Assembly: GCA_907165135.1 (NCBI GenBank)
Contig: OU015568.1
Span: 14,516,501 to 14,580,500 of the forward strand
Length of the DNA: 64,000 bases
Reading direction: 5' to 3'
Origin: Oikopleura dioica
Lineage: Eukaryota; Chordata; Appendicularia; Copelata; Oikopleuridae
Shown here in pieces: positions 1-11,501 of the stretch. A model generated the notes under the pieces. The model was not told the origin of the DNA and did not search any database. It saw nothing but the letters and a program-made list of their open reading frames with translations. Both the position numbers and the translations under genes were made by a program. The stretch's first letter is position 1. Each line of letters starts with the position of its first letter.

Positions 1-76
1 TGAAAACAGTGATGCAAAAAATAGACTCGGAGCATTCGTACTGCTAGTTTTTGGAACTTCTGTAAAGTGGATTTGA

Positions 77-3000
77 TTAGTGATATGGCAAATTTAGGAG
101 GTACTTCTGAAGAAGTGGGTTCAATAAAAAATCCGTTCCTATTTCGCATTTTTGTCCAATAAAGCCATCTTGACAAACGCATTTCTTCTGCTTCGTGGTG
201 GTCTCAAATCTTTTTCCACCGCGAAGCTGAATAGCAGGTGCATCGTAGGAGACACACTCGCCTCCATTGAGGCAGGGATTCGTCGTTTTCTCGCACAAAA
301 GATATCGACACCCGTGCTAAATCGTGCGCAGTTAACGTTAACGGCTCCTTTTGATGCTCAACAGACCTTTTGTCGAACCCAGGCTCCTGGAGATGGATCG
401 TCCGAGGGCGACAGATTACATTCATCGCATCTTCTTCCTCGAAAACCGACGAGAATCGGCAAGTTCTGACGTTTTGATGAGGGCTGGGCGTCTTTTCGAG
501 CGTTTTTGAAAGAAAAATAAATAATCAAATTTATGAAATTAGTTGTCAATTTTAAATTTCAAAAGAAAAAAACGCTTCCTATAAGCGGAATTATTTTTCT
601 GCAGGAACATTGTCCGCCCTTGCCACATCTTTTTCTGGATTCAAAAACAGGTTCTTACGTGAACAGTGGTTTTTGTTGCTCTTTGATATTGCGGAACTCT
701 AACATTACTTTCGTTGTCAAAACAAACTGGCCGCTTAAAATACGAATATTTTGCTCGAAATCAAATATGAACCAATGTGCATCGCAATATCCGCATCGGT
801 GTTCCATTTTTGCCAATAATATTATCAAATATGCTAGAGAAAAGAGAGAAGATCGTTTGAAACCCAAATCTTGTATCAATAGCTCCAAGCATGTCGCAAT
901 CGCACTAAAAAAAGGAGAAAAGAAATAGACCTAAGCCACTTAGTCACAAATTGCTTCAGGATGGCAAAACAAAAAACAAGGCGCAAATTTGTAATTCCTT
1001 GTACCAAGGGGCACTATTTAACTCAAGTTGTAAGTAGTGCTTGCATAGTGGGGTTTTCGTTGAATTTTGGATATCTTAGCGATTCTTTGTTTTTCAGAGT
1101 TTCATCAAGTGCTTTTTACGGTGAAATTTGGAGAATTATGCTGGATGAAAAATGCAAATGATTGAATATAAAGCACTAGTAAATAAATTTTGAATGGATT
1201 TTCCTTTGTTGTAAAAAGGGTAAAATAGACAATCGACGGAAAGGGGAAGTTGCCAACACTTTGAAAATGACAATTGTATTTTAAGAATTTGTTCAATGTT
1301 TTTGAATTGCATCCCCATTTTTGCAATAGTACGTGGAGCAAATTAAATTAAGTACGATTGAATCAAAACGATTCCCACCTCAAGTTGACGAGATTACTCA
1401 ACTTATCAACAAGAAGTTGCTAGATTGGCAATAATTAGCTGGTATAAACTTACGGGCTGACAATAGCTCAAGCTGCTTTTGTGTTGATTCTCATCAGCGT
1501 AGAAGTTTTGGGAACATCGATTGCACAAGCGGCCGACTGTGTTATGTAGACAACCTCACATAGGATCATTATACGAGCCTCTACGAGGTAGAAGACCATG
1601 TGTTTACATCATGTCGAAAATGCTTACGATTCCTAGTCATTTTCAACAACGCTACTGGTAATTATCTGATCCCAACACTTCGCATGTTATTTCGTCGTTG
1701 TAGTAGCTGCAACGCGCGCTATGGCCAGAGCAAGCTGAACATTCTTTGTTCGAACATGAATAATTACCAGTGTTAAAAACCTTGACTACAATTGATACTT
1801 CTTGACGACCTTTCGAAAATAGGCTCGAAATCGGCGAAATCGTATAGATACGGCGTCGTTGTCGTGGTAGTAGAAGTCGTAGTTGTGGTCGTGGTAGTCG
1901 TTGATGTTGTTGAGTCTGTTGTGTAATTAACTGTCACCGCTGTTGTTAATTCGAGGTCTTTTTCGGGAGGTTCTGTTACCAAATTGGCGGTGAGGTAGTT
2001 TGAGAAAGCCCAGATGTCGTCAGAATGGCTAGCAAAATTGGACGAGCTCGCGGAAAGTCCTCTAAGACTAGTAAGCGAGTTTTTTTTCTCTGACTTTGAT
2101 AGCAGTTCTTGGGGAGAAATTTCAGTTTCGAAGGCCGGGAGAGGTGTTGTTGGCATTGCTTTCATTGTAGTAGTAGTTGTCGTCGTCGTTGTCGTTAATG
2201 TCGTAGTGGTTGTTGAAGTCGTCGTTGAAGTTGTGGTTGAAGTCTTCGTTGACGTTGTTGTTGACGTTGTTGTGCTGGTCGTTGTTGTGGTTCTAGTTGT
2301 CGTGGTTGTAGTTGTTGCTGACGTTGTCGTCGATGATTCAGTTGTATTTGGAAATCGGATTTGAACGGATGGTTTTTGCATTTTCTGGGGTCTCATGGTA
2401 GATGTGATCGCTTTTGTGGTTGGTCGAGGTGCTGTCTTTCTAGTTGTTGTTGTTGATTTGATCGTTGCTTTACCGATTGACAGCGGCGTTAAAGTCAGCT
2501 GCTGTGTAATCGGCGTCTGTGTTGTTCTTCCCGATGTTGAGGTAATTGGAATAATAGTCGGAATGATAAATTGCTGCTGTGTTTTGGGGTTTTGTTTTTG
2601 CAATTTTCTATTTTCGTCATAATTCATGTTCTGCGAACCCTCTGTCGTTGTTTCGACTTTGTCCGCTCTATTTTTGGATTCTTCGGGATTCTTGTTGATC
2701 CTAAAAGCAGATTCTTGTTGTTGCTCATTTGTCGATTTTGGAATATTGCCGGGCGTGGCTTCTGCCTTTTCCGTTTGTTTATTCCTAGAATGATGGCCTC
2801 CATTTTTCTTGCGGCCTTTGTTTTGTTTCCGGGAGTTTCCTCTCTCTGCGCCCGGATGAGGACTGAGTTCTTCAATCAGCTTAGCCTCTCGGGCCTTCAT
2901 TAGTTCCGACAATTGGGCACTCATTTCTTAAAATTTTAATTCCTACATTGGAAACATCCTTTTTTAAACATACGAGTGGATAACAACTTGAGCCGGTCTT

Positions 3001-3968
3001 CCACCCGCTTTTCAATTTGAAGCTCCAAATTCGCATTCAGCAGCGAGAATTTCTGCTCGATGAACTTTTCCATATCTTCGTTGGTTGACCCTTTTTCAGT
3101 TTCTAAAACAAGGGTTCAAAAGGTACTATTCGCGCTGTAAATCTTTAAAAGTATCAATCTATCAGCACTGTTAACGAAACACGCCTCTAGAATAATCAAA
3201 CCTTTTGTAAAAAGAGTACCTAGTGCGATTTCTTGAATGAGGCTTTCCAAGTCTTCTGACTTTTCATTTTGAACCTGAATTAATTTTAAGCGCTTTTATT
3301 ACTACTGATACGGGTAATGTGATAATTGGGCGCATATAAACAGTACCTCAATCTTCTTGTTTATAGTATCAATCAGCATGACAAGCATTTGGCCAACAGT
3401 TTCCTTCTTTTCGTCATCTTTAAAGGCAAAATAACTTTCTGCGTCCATTGAACCCGCATTTTTGTCCTGAAAGAAAATATTTTCAGCTGAAACAAAAAGA
3501 CGTAGAATTTTCGGAAACCAGAATAAAATAAAATTCCTATAGAACGTTTCATCTTTCCGGTTTAATTTAATCTGATAGACTGATAAGATAATATTTTTTC
3601 ATGAAATTCTAAGCAAGAAAATTATTTTTTTTATATTTTGGGGCAAATATCTTAATTTAAATCGCTCTATTTATTCAATTTATGTCAAAAATAAGGAGGT
3701 TCGTTTAACTTTTGTTGATAATTTTATGATTAAATACCGCGATTGTCATTGATGGAGTAAATTCTAGCGCAATAAACCTGCGGTCCCGGCCTTGGGTATT
3801 GAAATGACTGTGCATAGCCTAACGGGTATTGCTGCGGGTAGGCGAGTATGGGCGGATAAGGAGGATCTATAAATCATTGTCAGTTTCATTCGTCTTCTAG
3901 GAGTTGTCTCTCTTACAGTAATATTGTGCGCAACACGAGGCAAAAAGCAAAACTAGCGGCGAAATCAT
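77..3968 (-). CDS. Secreted coiled-coil / Thr-rich mucin / laminin-EGF protein
   Basis: Extracellular matrix-type protein; no orthologue recognised. Exons, in minus order: 3968-3917, 3866-3778, 3466-3347, 3274-3220, 3102-2974, 2926-1781, 1743-1678, 1554-1454, 904-864, 634 onward, and a last part ending at stop 77. Start ATG 3968 gives a signal peptide (MISPLVLLFASCCAQ). It is followed by a Pro/Tyr-rich stretch, a charged helical segment of coiled-coil type, and about 380 residues rich in Thr, Ser and Lys with long poly-Thr runs, probably heavily O-glycosylated. The C-terminal part has laminin-type EGF modules (CSACSGHSARC; CLHNTVGRLCNRC; CQP joined to CDCDMLGAIDT) and a final EGF (CLNGGEC ... 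CVCQDGFIGQKC). The apparent stop at 1773 lies in the intron 1744-1780. The intron 905-1453 is unusually long for this window. The junctions near 1678/1554 and 600/430 are uncertain. It may be a house or matrix protein (inference). Confidence 0.7.
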
Positions 3969-4976
3969 TGAGCGCGGATTAAAAGTTCAGATTAAATTAA
4001 ATCTGAGCATGCGAGCCTTGGAAAAACATTTTTAGTCGCACTTGGCAAGGTGACGATCATAGTACTCACTTATTTGAATAAAAGAGCTGCAGCTGACTTG
4101 GCCACTGCTGCGATTATCTAGCTACGACACTTATCACTCAACCTAACTACTGTCGCTGTTTGTTTATAAGCAGATTAAACTCCAGGACTTGTGCAATTTC
4201 TAATTGCATGGCAGACGCGGGTAGTTTGTTTTGTCTGTTTTAGGGACTTAGTGAAACACTTAAAATTCGCTAGGAAAGATATATGTCTAGGAAAATGACG
4301 CCTATGATGCTCAATGTATTTTATCTCCACTCTGTTGATTTTTTTTGGAGGAAATTTTTTCACCTGAAATATTACCTTAGATAACCATCCTGATTTTAGT
4401 CCCCTTCGTTCTCCTGCTGAGAGTAAGGGTATCTTAGATTGCCATCTGACGTCTTATCCACCATTCTGTAGCGCCCTCTTTTGGAATGACTTCGGCATAA
4501 ATTGAAGGGGAAGACTGGTTAACTACACATGTAAAATTATTATGGAAAAAAATTTAAAATGAATAATGTTTTCACTCGTTGCTGCTGGCAAAATATCACT
4601 TTCATACGCGGGACTGTTTTTAATCAAACTATAAAATGAAAACTAAATTACCTGTACCTCTGAAGAATACGACCATATGTTCGGTATAAAATATCAGGAC
4701 CTGTATAAGTTATCGAGCATAACTGTATGAAATATATTTTAATAAAAATATAAACCTGCATTCATCTTTCCTCTTTGAAAAATATCATGGATATAATATG
4801 CATGATTCATGCAGCATGAATATTTCTTCGAGTTATTTCCAATGTATCAAAGAAGCACTTTATTAAGTTTATAGCAGCAAAGCAAATGAATAGTAGAACA
4901 AGAGATAACTGGTAGAAGATAGTAGAAGTAGAACATTGACTTGCGAGAACGGACACCGTTGTTGATATGGATTTTT
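3969..4976. other. Intergenic, no gene seen
   Basis: This stretch lies between the 5' end of the mucin/EGF gene and the 3' end of STK11. It is AT-rich with only short unsupported ORFs. It should hold the promoter of the mucin gene on the minus strand, but no convincing element was recognised. Confidence 0.5.
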
Positions 4977-6801
4977 TCATTCTGTTTTTGATTTGGACTT
5001 TGAGGAATCATTCTTTGGCTTATGAATTGGAACTCGTTTAGCTGGGCTTGCAGCGACCTGGCTTTGACTTTGATGATTCTTATAAACGAGTTAGAACTCG
5101 CAAATGAGTAGGAAACTCACTTGATTGACGACGACTGGCGAGCGACGTTGTATCAGCTACCTCAACATTAGAGGTGGCCATGACAGCTCTGTAAGGAAGA
5201 CTAGCAGTCCGCCCGTGACCGAGCATCATCGGTTCCGAGTGGTAGATTTCCCCGTCTGTTACCGATATTTGATTTATTGCTTCCATTATGTTGATTGTTG
5301 GTGATTCTGGCAGCAAATCCTCCCCACTAAGAATAAACATTAAACTTCTTGAAATCATAGAGAAGTACGCAGTAATCAAGCTTGATAAAACGACTTACAT
5401 GGGAATATCATGCATTCTACAAAGCGCAGCATAACAAGATGATGAGTTTTGCTTCAGTTCTTTTTGAATAGCCGGGACTTTCTCAAAGAAATCGGGCTCC
5501 AGCGCCGGCCGATGCCTCTGGAACCAGATCGATTTTCGGATTTGAGCCGTTGTAAAACGTTGTCTGTAGTCTTTTGCGAGCATGCCATGCATTATAGTAT
5601 CCCAGTCTTTTGCAAGAATATCGTTTGTCTAAAAAGAGCCTACGATCTTGAAGGATTGAACGGAAAATTACCAGTTTTGGCAGTATAAGAACACATTCTT
5701 CGATTTTTTCGTAGAGATTGTAAACATTTTCGCCTGAATGAGTTCGAGACGGTATCTCATTGCCAGACTTTACCTGTGAAAGGATATGAGCCCGTACAGC
5801 AGTTGAATAGGGTCACGCCCGCTGCCCAAACATCAACTGCCGGACCGTTGAATTCCGATTCTCCAGCGGCTATTTCCGGTGGCTAGGAGAAAATTAGGGC
5901 TGGGGAAAATATAGTTTATTAATACCTGGAACTGGGGCGTTCCATTTGCAATTGTGCAGGTCATGTGATCTTGGAACAATTCTAGCTGCTCGGCTACGCC
6001 GAAGTCGGTGATTTTGAGGGTTTGTTCGGCATTGAGTAAAAGGTTTCCAGGTTTGATGTCTTTATGAATTACGCGTATGCTGTGAAGGTATTCAAGGCCA
6101 TTGATTAGCTAAAAATATTAGCTGAAATTGAAGGATGGTAATGGCTACCAAACTTGTACAAAATAACGATGAGTTTGGTGGATAGGCAATTTCTTGTCAG
6201 GCGCAAGGTCGAGTAGATTTTGAAGTGTAATTACGCAATATTCCATGACTGAAAAGATAACTGTTGAAATGGTACTAAAAAGGCAAAACATACAGAAATA
6301 GATTTTTTCCTTCTGGGGGTTGTATTGGAAGTCGATGAGGTGAATGATATTTGAATGTTTGAGGTTTCTGAGTATTTTCAGCTCCTAAAAATCGCTGTAA
6401 GCAGAATACCTCCAGTTATGCTACAGTACTTTTTTTACATTGGAGTCTCCATTAGGTATTCTCCTCAGCCTTTGCTTTTTGATGATTTTGACGGCGGCTC
6501 GCTGGAGCGTTTCTGTGTGAAGGACTTCTTTAACCTTGGCATAGCTCCCTTCGCCCAGTAAATTTCCAAATAGCCAGCCATAAAGAACTTTGTAATTCTT
6601 CCGCCGCTGACCGCTCGTGTCTATGATCTGCTCGGTGACCTGGCGGAAGATAGGGCCACCATCGTCGTCGGAAAAGTAGTCGTCGTGGTCGTAAAGTTGG
6701 AAGATCGACTGTTGCGGTGGATTTGGATCCTCGTAGTCCTCCTCATCTGAATAGTACTCTTCTACTTCCACAGTCCTTCCAGAGGTTATCTCATCATTCA
6801 T
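4977..6801 (-). CDS. STK11: Serine/threonine kinase STK11 (LKB1)
   Basis: Orthologue of the LKB1 master kinase, which with STRAD and MO25 phosphorylates AMPK-family kinases and controls polarity and energy use. Nine exons: 6801-6430, 6384-6294, 6248-6149, 6108-5926, 5882-5774, 5733-5672, 5628-5399, 5326-5121, 5078-4977. They sum to 1455 nt, or 484 residues (human about 433). The Gly loop [12 protein letters not shown] lies near residues 81-92 and the beta-3 Lys in AAVKII at about 105. The LKB1-typical catalytic loop is HKDIKPGN (not HRD), with DFGVAE, PPEIA and [13 protein letters not shown] downstream. The N-terminus is acidic ([13 protein letters not shown]). The C-terminal tail ends in KSKSKTE, with no CAAX farnesylation motif as found in human LKB1. 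All introns fit GT-AG and are mostly 38-50 nt. Very secure. Confidence 0.95.
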
Positions 6802-7700
6802 TCGCGAGAAAGAGGGTCAATTTCGAAGGTCTCTGTTTTCACGATAAAAGAGTCTGAAAACCCGAAGCTCAAGAAGATTTTTGATGAAGCATTTGGCAGT
6901 AGTACAATTATTGTAACTGTAGGCAGACAGCAGAACAGATAGTTAGTCATATTTCTCGTCGGGTAGCCAAAAACACAGTTGAGAACAAGCGGAAATGAAC
7001 ATATCTGATGACTGGTTGAATGTGACGGCACAAACAGCATTTGGATGACGACCGTCGAGTTTCCCGATGTGTTCGCCTTTCTGAAGATTTAACTCAATTT
7101 CGAAACCTCGACTTTTCGGACGTAGAAATTAACAAAATTTGCGACAAGTGACTTGTCTTCAAACTTTTCTCCTACACTTGGTGGGCCCATATGCGAACAA
7201 AATAATTGGTTCGATTTTCGAACATAAGTTACCAGGATTCCTGGTCCAGGAAGAGAAAGAACGATAAGAATCAAGATCGATGATCGAAATTCGATCACCA
7301 CCCGCTGAGAGGGGATTACCGTTGCGATTTCACTCGCGAGGCGGTGCGCTAAAAATCCAGGCGCACTTGCGCTTGGGCCTGCGGTGTGGTTATTACCCGG
7401 AATGACGTAACATTCTCGAAGCAGGGGAAAAATTGACTTGAGGGTCGGCCTTGTGGGGGCGCTAAGGAGCAGCGCGCTCTAAGAAGAGGAAAAATCTTCC
7501 TTTGCTAATTAGAAACTCTTCTTTAATATAATTATAAAAGTAATTAAGACATTTTCTTGTGCAGTTTTTTCTGCATATTCTTACTGGCTCAACTGATATG
7601 TCTTTTAACATCTTATTATAAACAAAATAATCGAGTGGTCTCCGTTTGCCAAAGTCGCTGTTTCCCCAAGTTGGGTAAAATGCGATGTGAATTGATTAAG
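6802..7700. promoter_or_regulatory. Putative STK11 upstream region with CRE-like site
   Basis: This is the upstream flank of STK11. From about 7310 to 7480 it turns GC-rich, and a TGACGTAA (CRE/ATF-like) sequence sits at 7403-7410. The same octamer recurs in the SON/RPP38 intergenic region. No TATA box or initiator could be assigned, so promoter function is inferred from position and composition only. No coding region is supported here. Confidence 0.3.
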
Positions 7701-8395
7701 ATTGTCCACAGTCAGTCCCGGCTTCATCAACTTCAATCCCAGCTTCAACAACTTCGATCCTAGCTTTTCAGACGTCAATCCTGGTGACTCGAACGTCCAT
7801 TGTGGCATCTCCAGCGTCGATTTCGGCTTCTTAATGCCGATCCTAGCGTCACAAACTAAAATCCTAATTCTAGGATTCTTCGATTCTTGATTTTTTAATT
7901 TAAGGGGCTTGACGGCCCTTCGGGCCGTCTCAGCCCCGATTCTTGATTTTTTAATTTAAGGGGCTTGACGGCCCTTCGGGCCGTCTCAGCCCCGATTCTT
8001 GATTTTTAATTTAAGTGGCTTGACGGCCCTTCGGGCCGTCTCAGCCCCGATTCTTGATTTTTAATTTAAGGGGCTTGACGGCCCTTCGGGCCGTCTCAGC
8101 CCCGATTCTTGATTTTTTAATTTAAGGGGCTTGACGGCCTTTCTCGGCCTTTTCCAACGTCAATTTTATTGATTATTATTCAAGAAGCAATAAAAGAAAA
8201 TTTTAAAGCCGGGACTGGCATCTGAGAAGCTCGGATTGAAGAAAGTGACGCCCGGATCGGATCTTAAGAAGCCGGGATTGACGCTGGAGCGACCAGGATT
8301 GACGTCTGTAAAGCTAGGATCGAAGTTGTTGAAGCAAAGATTAAAGTTGGTGAAGCCGGGATTGAGTGTGGAAAAGCCAATAATATTTAGTTTAA
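7700..8395. repeat. Foldback of degenerate ~24-nt repeats around a hairpin array
   Basis: From about 7710 to 7855 there is a run of degenerate units reading like 'cttcaatcccagcttcaac'. From about 8205 to 8390 there are units of the opposite sense (such as 'aagccgggattgacgctgg'). The two flanks are imperfect inverted copies, and between them lies the 55-56 bp tandem array at 7882-8155. There is no coding potential and no recognised family. It may be a complex foldback element or a locally amplified satellite. Confidence 0.6.
7882..8155. repeat. Tandem array, about 5 x 55-56 bp, each with a perfect hairpin
   Basis: Copies start at 7882, 7938, 7994, 8049 and 8104 and are nearly identical; the last is truncated and diverged. 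Each full copy carries gacggcccttcgggccgtc, an 8-bp perfect stem with a TTC loop, within an AT-rich remainder (gattcttgattttttaattt). There are no unique spacers, so this is a satellite-type array and not a CRISPR. Confidence 0.9.
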
Positions 8396-8486
8396 TAATC
8401 GATTAATTTATTTAAACTACATTATATGTACCTATATTATTATTATGATATTATATTATTAAAAGATTATTATAAAATAACCGCCT

Positions 8487-9150
8487 TTTAAGGACCCCCC
8501 CATCAAGAATCGTGAAAATGAGCCATTTTAGTGAAAGTTTTTCTCAGAAACTATCTTAGGTAGATCCTTACTTTCACTTGCTACCTTTAGATTCAACCCT
8601 CGGCTGCAACCGTTACCCTTATGATAATCTCTCGATTACAAATTTAAGGGTATACAGGCCCTTAAAGGTAAAGTTGCTTAGTGAAAGTTTTTTTAAGGAT
8701 TTTAGTTGAGGTATACCCTTAATTTTTTTACAGGATATAGTTAAGGCCCTAAGCTACGACCGTTTCTCTTTTGAGAGTTTTTGGTCAACGAACTTTAGGA
8801 GGACACACCCTTTAAAAATTTATAAGTCGAATATAAGAAAAATTTACAGATTTCAATTTTAAGTTTTCTTTAAAAAACTGCCTTCGATTATGTTTTTCTA
8901 ACTGTTTTTGTGATGGAGATGCATTTTAAGATGGGTATACCCTTAATTATAAAGAAAATATAGCAAACCAAGGATTTTCATAAAAATATAATGCAAATTT
9001 CCACTTTTTAAAGCCAATTTTCGTCAAAAATTTCTATAGCAGCGAAAAATTTTCAACATAAAAGTTTCTCCTCGTTGTCCAAAGAACCCAAAATGACCAA
9101 AAAATACAGATAATTTTGACCAAATTCATCTTGATGGGGGGGTCCTTAAA
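8487..9150. mobile_element. MITE-like element with TIR AAGGACCCCCCCATCAAG
   Basis: The left end (from 8487) reads tttaaggacccccccatcaa and the right end (9130-9150) is its reverse complement, cttgatgggggggtccttaa. That gives about 20-bp terminal inverted repeats around 620 bp of AT-rich non-coding DNA. TTAA or TA overlaps both ends, so TTAA target duplication (piggyBac-like) is possible but not proven. Inside, several 'taagggtat/atacccttaa' motifs recur. No transposase ORF, so non-autonomous. Confidence 0.6.
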
Positions 9151-9287
9151 GAAAAAAATAAGTTTTCAATTCATTAATCCTGTCAAAAAACCGTTTATTT
9201 TAATTAACCTTCATTCTTGATTTTATTTCCGAGTGAGGGCGCTTATTTCACGCCGCGCTCTGATTGGTGCGCGCTCGGGAAAGCTCT

Positions 9288-9877
9288 GACGCGCATTTTT
9301 TAAGGTTGGGCAAGTTATTTCACCCACTTCTTGATTTTAAATCCTGGAACACCATACATATTTGGAATCAGCAGGAAATTTTAAGAACTTTGACCGTTTT
9401 AGTTTCCAAAATTTCCACTTCCGGTCCGATTCTAGAGCCGGAAGTGGACGAAATTTTGAGTTTGGCCAACTTGTGACCTATCAAATTGATGCTCAGAAAA
9501 TTTTGAGTAAACTCATCTTAAAATCATTCAAAGAAACCGTCCCAACCGCAGTCAAACCGACCGGCAAAAATAGGAAAAAAGGCATAAATTTCTGATTTTT
9601 CTTTCAGTTTTTAGCGGTTGATTTGACCGCGGTCGGCATTGATTTTCTCTCAGATGATAGGAAATCTTCTGAGAATCAATTTGATAGGTCACAAGTTGGC
9701 CAAACTCAAAATTTCGTCAACTTCCGGCTCTAGAATCGGACCGGAAGTGGAAATTTTGGAAACTAAAACGGTCAAAGTTCTTAAAATTTCCTGCTGATTC
9801 CAAATATGTATGGTGTTCAAGGGTTTAAAATCAAGAAGTGGGTGAAATAACTTGCCCAACCTTAAAAAAAGCGCGTC
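9288..9877. repeat. Long near-perfect inverted repeat (about 215-bp arms)
   Basis: The left arm (9288 to about 9503) and right arm (about 9663 to 9877) are near-identical reverse complements. The ends read gacgcgc ... gcgcgtc, and both arms share ccacttccggtccgattcta and ggccaacttgtgacctatca-type blocks. The unpaired centre is about 160 bp. Transcribed RNA would form a very stable hairpin. It is either a foldback transposon (any target duplication is at most about 3 bp, TCT) or a hairpin-RNA locus. The short ORFs inside are by-products of the repeat. Confidence 0.85.
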
Positions 9878-10235
9878 TCTGATCTGCGGGGAGTGTGGTA
9901 GGTGTTGTACGTCTCAGAAAATACACGCCTCGCGCTAAATCTCGATCTGATGGGGCTTCAGATCGAGATTTTTCACCGCCGCAAAAGTGAGAGCGCAACG
10001 GTAATTACTGTACGCCCTCTTTTGGAAGAAATTCCCAATAAAATAGAGCGACTGCTGGCCGTAAGTACGAGCAAAAATGAAACTTCAAGATTACACAGGT
10101 TTTGATCAGCTGGCTGCAGAATAATAATGTTTTTTTTTTTTGTAAAATGAAACTTCAAGATGAATATTTATTCAATAAGGTCTTGCTAGAAAATGACTGA
10201 TAGTATAAAGGAATAAAAATTTTATTATGATGAAA
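9878..10235. other. Intergenic downstream of WDR82, no gene seen
   Basis: This is the 3' flank of WDR82 on the minus strand. It contains a short palindromic block around 9938-9972 (two copies of atctcgatctga/tcagatcgagat) and a poly-T run near 10130-10141. No supported gene. Confidence 0.5.
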
Positions 10236-11286
10236 TTAACATTTTTTTTGAGAAAAACTGAACTCCCACTTTTTGTCCTCAAAAGAACGCCCGGATAATT
10301 TCGGAGAAAACTACGAAGAGATAACAAAATACCTCTGACTCCCAAAGGTGAATAAATCCATCTTCTGTTCCACAAGCTACTGTAGCTCCATCAGGCGAGA
10401 AAACAGCGTTGAGCGGTAGTTGAGCAGTATTCTGATAATTGCCTAAAAGCGCTTTTGTTTTGCCATCGTATGCGTCGATTATTTTCATGTGCTGGCCGTT
10501 TGTTGAAATGAGGATTTTGCTTCCTTCGAGCGAGAATTCTAGTCCTATCCAATTTAGACTCGTATCTGGCCTATTGAACAATAATTAAACTGAGGGAAGG
10601 AATAATAATAGAAGACTTACACTTGTTGGAATGTCGAAAATGGACCCTGATGATACGATTTAAGATCATAAAGTCTAATGAGATGGGAGTCGATTCCCAC
10701 GGCGAAGATTAACCCTTCAGGATCAAATGTTCCAATCGGAACACCTTTTGTTTCCATCATTCCGCAGCAATTTGGGGACCGCAAATCCCAAAATCTCAAA
10801 GTGTTGTCTTCACCACAAGACATGAAGTAGTCATCTGTCGGGGACATTGCCAGACATCTCACTCGATCAGTATGTCCTAATTTGAAATAATAAGTATTTA
10901 TGCAAGTTGTGGGAAATTTACCTTGGAAATGACGAATGTATTGGTTGGTATGAAGCGAGTGATAACGAATCGCATGATCATTTCCTCTAGAGGAACTGTA
11001 CAAGATCTGGCTTTCGTGATGCGTAAACTTGACATTCTCGCACCCATATTTCTTCGAATGAAGTAATCTTTTCATCCCTCCATCGGCACATGAGTACAAC
11101 GTGACTGTATCGCCATCAGAAGCAGTAACAATCGATTCACCATCAAATGAAACGCATACACTGAATAAAACTGTAATCACCTGCACTACGGAGGAAAAGG
11201 TACCTGTTGATATTTGACGGTTCTACATGCTTCTTAGCGATTTGCATTGATTTTATGAGCTCTGTCAGACTCTTTTCCGAATTCAT
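10236..11286 (-). CDS. WDR82: WD-repeat protein WDR82-like (Swd2 homologue)
   Basis: A beta-propeller subunit of SET1/COMPASS histone H3K4 methyltransferase and of PNUTS-PP1 complexes that act in transcription termination. Exons: 11286-11204, 11160-10922, 10876-10621, 10570-10333, 10277-10236. They sum to 858 nt, or 285 residues (human 313). Recognisable blocks are KKYGCENVKFTHHESQILYSS, IRYHSLHTNQYIRHFQG, LRFWDLRSPNCCGMM, FDPEGLIFAVGIDSHLIRLYD and GTEDGFIHLW. Human WDR82 continues with another blade (about 45 residues ending near FWLPTIDD). Here the last in-frame exon gives only WESEDKKWEFSFSQKKC and a stop, so the C-terminus is shortened, or the true last exon was missed or has diverged. 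It lies downstream of CHCHD2, on the same strand. Confidence 0.85.
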
Positions 11287-11501
11287 TTCTTTTCAGATCA
11301 AATTTCTGAACAAAAATAGTGATAGATCAGCTTTGCTGCTATGATTGTGTCTTGCTCGAGCTCAAATGCTTTGTCAGATACTGCAATAAATTATTGCCAA
11401 ATTTCAATAGACTACTGTGCGAATTATTTTCCTTGAACTAATTTAATCATTTTTCTTTCTGGTACAAGTTTCTTTTCAATAAATAATCAGATACAGGGGA
11501 T

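Noticed and set aside
961-1161. Small plus-strand ORF starting MAKQKTRRKF
   Set aside because: It lies inside the intron 905-1453 of the minus-strand laminin-EGF gene, has no family match, and the frame is weak.
2014-2364. Plus-strand ORF almost entirely Val (also minus-strand poly-Val at 53586-53801)
   Set aside because: These are antisense readings of poly-Thr coding tracts and have no independent support.
7882-8155. Regular hairpin repeats suggesting a CRISPR array
   Set aside because: The units are contiguous 55-56 bp tandem copies without unique spacers, in a eukaryotic sequence.
7882-8155. GC hairpins followed by T runs read as bacterial-type terminators
   Set aside because: The window is a nuclear animal genome with spliced genes; the T-rich part belongs to the repeat unit.
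9264-9595. ORFs in the left arm of the long inverted repeat
   Set aside because: They mirror sequence in the right arm, show no domain, and are explained by the repeat structure.
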